Shown here piece by piece: positions 61,124 to 64,000 of a DNA stretch of 64,000 nucleotides. The position numbers and the translations under genes were made by a program. The notes beneath the pieces are model-generated. The model was not told the origin of the DNA, made no database searches, and worked only from the letters and a program-made list of their open reading frames with translations. The stretch covers positions 248,001 to 312,000 of the forward strand of contig CBDCZP010000010.1 of NCBI GenBank assembly GCA_965224605.1. The letters are read 5' to 3'. Every line of letters starts with the position of its first letter. The first letter of the stretch is position 1. This DNA comes from HyVt-477 sp965224605 (GTDB taxonomy: Bacteria > Pseudomonadota > Gammaproteobacteria > Thiotrichales > Thiotrichaceae).

Positions 61124-61684
61124 CTACGTTAAGAAGTGTGACCGTTTTGGTGGGTAACAACAAAGTGTCCGATTTATGTGGGGTAGTCTATGATTGTCCA
61201 AAGCCCATCCGATGACCTTGCGTGAATACAAGTCCATTACAACCGCTAAATAAAGCCACTCCCTTCCTGCTTTGATATAGGTGATATCCGATACCCATTT
61301 TAAGTTCGCTGTCTCTACGCTAAATTGACGCTTTAACACATTCTCAGCTACATTCGTTCGGGCTTCTACTGAGGGTGAGTACTTAAACTGCTTCCCATTA
61401 CGTGCCTTTAAATCACTCTCTTTCAATAGCTTAGCCACATGGTTAACAGTGCAAGGAATGTCCCTTGCGTTTAACTCTTCTGTAATACGGCGTGAGCCGT
61501 AACGCTTCTTGAACTCATGGTAGACACTAACCACCGCGCCTCTGACCAACGCTCTTCGTTGAGCCAGTACGGAAGGTGTTCTCAGCAGCCAGCGATAAAA
61601 ACCTGCACGCGAGACTTCCAGTAAACGACACATCATCGTGATGCTAAACTCAGTTCGATAGCTCTCAATGACCGCGTACTTCAC
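61124..61684 (-). pseudogene. IS3-family transposase OrfB, 3'-truncated
   Basis: The frame gives 186 residues. It has HTH_21 (MCRLLEVSRAGFYRWLLR), YGSRRITEELNARDIPC and the first integrase Asp in LKWVSDITYIKAGREWLYLA, then VVMDLYSRKVIGWALDNH with the second Asp. After this the sequence switches to unrelated residues, so the last Asp-Glu part of the catalytic core is lost. The junction coincides with an IS-end-like sequence (CCCCACATAAATCGGACAC in complement). Its ATG overlaps the OrfA stop. Confidence 0.85.
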
Positions 61685-62048
61685 TTCATATCCTTGGCAA
61701 AGTACGCCGTCGCTTTTTTTAAGAAGTCACGCTCTTCTTTCAACTGTTTAACTTCTTTTCGTAATGTACGAACTTCAGCGCTTTCATTTTTGGAGTAATC
61801 TACACCATCAAGCGTATTAAACTGTTTCTCTGAAAGGCGTTTAAATTGATTTCTCCAGTTGTAGATTTGGGCTACGTTTATCCCTAAATCTTCTGATACA
61901 TCCATCGCTGTCTTATCAGGTAAATCCGCTAAACGAACCGCCTTTTTCCGAAACGATTCTGAATACGACTTTGTCTTCTGTCGTGCCATTTTGTTACTCC
62001 TTTTTATGTCTAAATTATTACATAAAAAGTGTCTACATTCTGTGGGGC
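61160..62048 (-). mobile_element. truncated IS3-family element
   Basis: The upstream end is TGCCCCACAGAATGTAGACA (62048 inward). At the other side a similar but direct-orientation sequence (CCCCACATAAATCGGACACT in complement, about 61160-61182) replaces the expected inverted end and follows the truncated OrfB. The element is therefore defective. It may be fused to the remnant end of a second IS. No target duplication was seen. The stretch 60887-61123 shows no credible gene. Confidence 0.7.
61681..61989 (-). CDS. IS3-family transposase OrfA
   Basis: A 102-residue protein starting MARQKTKSYSESFRKKAVRL. It has the helix-turn-helix DVSEDLGINVAQIYNWRNQF and a leucine-zipper-like coiled coil (VRTLRKEVKQLKEERDFLKK). 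It overlaps OrfB by ATGAAGTGA. An A-rich AAAAAAG site just upstream could allow the usual -1 frameshift. It is intact, but its partner is truncated. Confidence 0.9.
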   Translation of the reverse strand: MARQKTKSYSESFRKKAVRLADLPDKTAMDVSEDLGINVAQIYNWRNQFKRLSEKQFNTLDGVDYSKNESAEVRTLRKEVKQLKEERDFLKKATAYFAKDMK

Positions 62049-62084
62049 ACTCCATGGTCTAACGCCAAATTGAGGGGCTTATGT

Positions 62085-63412
62085 GGACTCCCCTCGTGTC
62101 AACAACATAATGAAGAAAGTTTTTAAATAAATGCGTGCTTATGTACGAGCTCTGATTGAGGGGCTACCTCTGGCTCACTGATAGTTACGCGAACTATAAG
62201 GTCAAATCTTTTTGGCGAGCTTAATACTCTCTGCCCCTAACTGACTCCTATAGCAGACTCTTCATCTTAAACTGTAGCATTATATTGATGATCTGTGACT
62301 CAACCCTGTAGAGGTTGAGCTTGGTACTCGGTTCCCTGCGTTAACAGGGCAAAAGCGGTTCTCACGGTCTTATTGGCCAGTGCCACCGCCGCACATTTTT
62401 TTCCTCGACGATCAATCCGTTGTTTTAGCCATTGATCCTTGGCTGTTTTAGGTTCTCGTTTGTCTACTTTGCTGACTACAGACATCGCTCCGGTGATGAG
62501 ATAACTCCTCAATAGGGAGTTTTTAACGTTCTTGCCTATAGACCCCAATTGGGTCTTGCCTCCACTAGAGTGTTGAATGGGGGTGACTCGTATGCAGGCG
62601 GCCACATCACGACCCGACTTAAAGGTACCCAATTCATCCGTACCTAAAGAGATGTAGAGGTTGATGGCATTGATAGTAGAAACTCCTTCAAGCGCCATCA
62701 GTTTAATGCAATCAGGATGTAACTGAAGCGTTTCAGCCAATAGGTTATCATAGGCTTTGAGTGTCAAATTGATCGTCGCATAGTTTCCCCAGGCTAATTT
62801 CAAGCCTTCACGAAAAGGCATGCAAAAGCCATTCTCAGCATCTTCAAGTACCGAGTCAACAATCACTTTTAGTGAGCCTAACCTTGGACCTGCTTTGATA
62901 TTAAACTCAAGTAATAGCGACATGATCTGTTGTTTTGAGGCTCTGCGTTGCTTCACTGCAAGCTCTCGCATTCTCATCAAAGACTGGAGTTCTTGCTGAG
63001 CAAAAGATTTGCCTTGAACAAACTGGATATCGACTAATTGACTGGCTTGTACAACAGCCAGAGCATCGTTTTTATCCGTCTTTTGATGTTGTCTAATTTT
63101 AGCGACTAATTTCGCAGAAATGATACGGCTATCGTGTCCATACTTTGAAGCGGTTTGCTTCCAGTAGTTTGACATGGCACACGCTTCAAAAACGACGGTT
63201 GCTTTCTTGGAGGTAGCAAGCCATGCCTCGAATTCATTGGCTTATATTTCTTTGTTTGAAATGACTTTGTTATTTTTAACAACACAGATTTGAATACATG
63301 TTTTGCCAAATCTACTCCGATAATGGTATTTTTCATGGTGTGACTCCTTTTTTGGTTTGTCTGATAACAACCAAAGTTTACCTCACTCTCTATTGTAGGG
63401 TGAGGGGAGTCC
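62085..63412 (-). mobile_element. degenerate IS110-family element
   Basis: An 11-bp inverted pair GGACTCCCCTC (62085-62095) and GAGGGGAGTCC (63402-63412) bounds the segment with a broken IS110 transposase. IS1111-type members of this family carry short subterminal inverted repeats. There is no target duplication, as expected for the family. Confidence 0.6.
62300..63336 (-). pseudogene. IS110-family transposase, frameshift and stop
   Basis: The start MKNTIIGVDLAKHVF is right for IS110 (DEDD Asp in GVDLAKHVF). One base is then missing after about codon 15 and, in the restored frame (QICVVKNNKVISNKEI), a TAA stands before ANEFEAWLATSKKATVVFEA. From 63175 on the frame is open (SNYWKQTASKYGHDSRIISA, then KTDKNDALAVVQASQLV, C-terminal GRDVAACIRVTPIQHSSGG). 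Two lesions make it non-functional. Confidence 0.85.
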
Positions 63413-63571
63413 AATTATCTTTTTGGACAGACAGAGATGAAGGTGAATCTACGATAAACTATTAGAATTCACTGAACGAAAATCAACCGCTGAGTAAAAA
63501 AGTCCCTCTCGAATTTATTTGTTAGAGCAAGATGTTAAATTTAGCTGATTGAGGGAGATAACCTAAGAAAT

Positions 63572-63811
63572 TTAAGTGACATCTTGAGTGATTCCTGTAT
63601 AGAGTACAAAAGCAAGAAGCAGACCCATTATAACCGAAAACAAAGAGAAGAAGAAAAACATTACTCTATGCTTATGCCAATAACTTCGATTATCAGGCTC
63701 TTTAATTGTCAAAAAATAAATTGTTTTTTTTGGTGTAAATAGACCAAACAAGCCAATAAAGAATATTATAAAAAATGCTACCGCTATTAGTAAATTTAAA
63801 TATATAGACAT
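63572..63811 (-). CDS. small two-helix membrane protein, paralogue of 20988-21236
   Basis: A 79-residue protein starting MSIYLNLLIAVAFFIIFFIG. It has two hydrophobic segments separated by GLFTPKKTIYFLTIKEPDNRSYWHKHRV. It shares G-x-x-G-[IL]-F-x-P-x-K-x-x-x-FL, YW-x-x-HR and topology with the protein beside the orphan RHS tail 42 kb away. An ATG four codons upstream (63823) is also possible. The function is unknown. The remaining sequence to 64000 shows no gene. Confidence 0.55.
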   Translation of the reverse strand: MSIYLNLLIAVAFFIIFFIGLFGLFTPKKTIYFLTIKEPDNRSYWHKHRVMFFFFSLFSVIMGLLLAFVLYTGITQDVT

Positions 63812-64000
63812 ATAGATCACCATGATATATCAAGCTTAACTATTATAATATATTTGTACTCAACGACTGCCATACGATACTTACAAGTTCACTAATTCAT
63901 GCAACCTCTGAAATACTTATTTACTCACTATGTTTCTATTTTTGATAATGGCTACAGGCACAAGCTATCAGCGAGTTCTCAGTTGTATGCGTTTCTACTA

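Noticed and set aside
60893..61157. Two overlapping short plus-strand frames near the TPP riboswitch
   Set aside because: Composition is random and neither has a family signal. They lie between the riboswitch and a truncated IS3 element.

Overview
The window looks like the chromosome of a gammaproteobacterium of moderately low GC content. The evidence is the leuC-leuD-leuB-asd-fimV-truA gene order, a fused-type FimV, RfaH, PbpC, RecN, a homodimeric AceE with AceF, and a FetB-type permease. No rRNA or species marker is present, so I do not name a genus. Housekeeping genes alternate with mobile and toxin DNA.

Layout. 1-7083: a genomic island integrated at the 3' end of a tRNA-Pro(GGG) gene. 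It carries a P4-type integrase, a BrnT-BrnA-like single polypeptide, an AlpA-like regulator, a DUF3987 replication-type protein, a small-terminase-like gene and two divergent ribbon-helix-helix genes. It resembles a phage satellite, and its far end lies left of the window. 7084-20122: core genes, namely a FetB-like permease, an ankyrin lipoprotein, a PKHD hydroxylase, truA, fimV, asd and leuBDC (leuC frameshifted), plus a divergent LysR regulator. 7256-7472 holds a small inverted-repeat element with a 10-bp target duplication.

20123-37237: an accessory block dominated by a 3556-residue secreted SpvB/RHS-type polymorphic toxin, read on the minus strand, followed by its putative immunity gene. 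Further along lies a displaced orphan toxin tail with a membrane immunity gene. That orphan pair was split by an IS50-like element exactly at its ATGA stop/start overlap. Between the two toxin units lie an XRE regulator with a ParDE-like pair, a primase fragment, RAYT (REP-associated tyrosine transposase) fragments, seven-copy REP palindromes (one pair of which lies outside the block, at 7.3 kb), a 19-bp repeat family and a minisatellite.

37238-60886: rfaH followed by a Wzc-like tyrosine kinase for exopolysaccharide, an HExxH protein, pbpC, nadK-recN, ppa, a dicarboxylate/glutamate symporter, pyrE, aceEF, a DMT transporter, an S9 peptidase lipoprotein and a TonB-dependent receptor. The receptor sits behind a clear TPP riboswitch whose off-switch can be read in the leader. 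60887-64000: decayed IS3 and IS110 elements and a small membrane protein related to one beside the orphan toxin.

The most interesting parts are the RHS locus (beta-gamma crystallin insertions, recent 0.9-kb internal duplication, orphan tail, IS at the coupling site), the BrnT-BrnA fusion, the TGTAGT operator array between two RHH genes, and the thiamin-controlled receptor.
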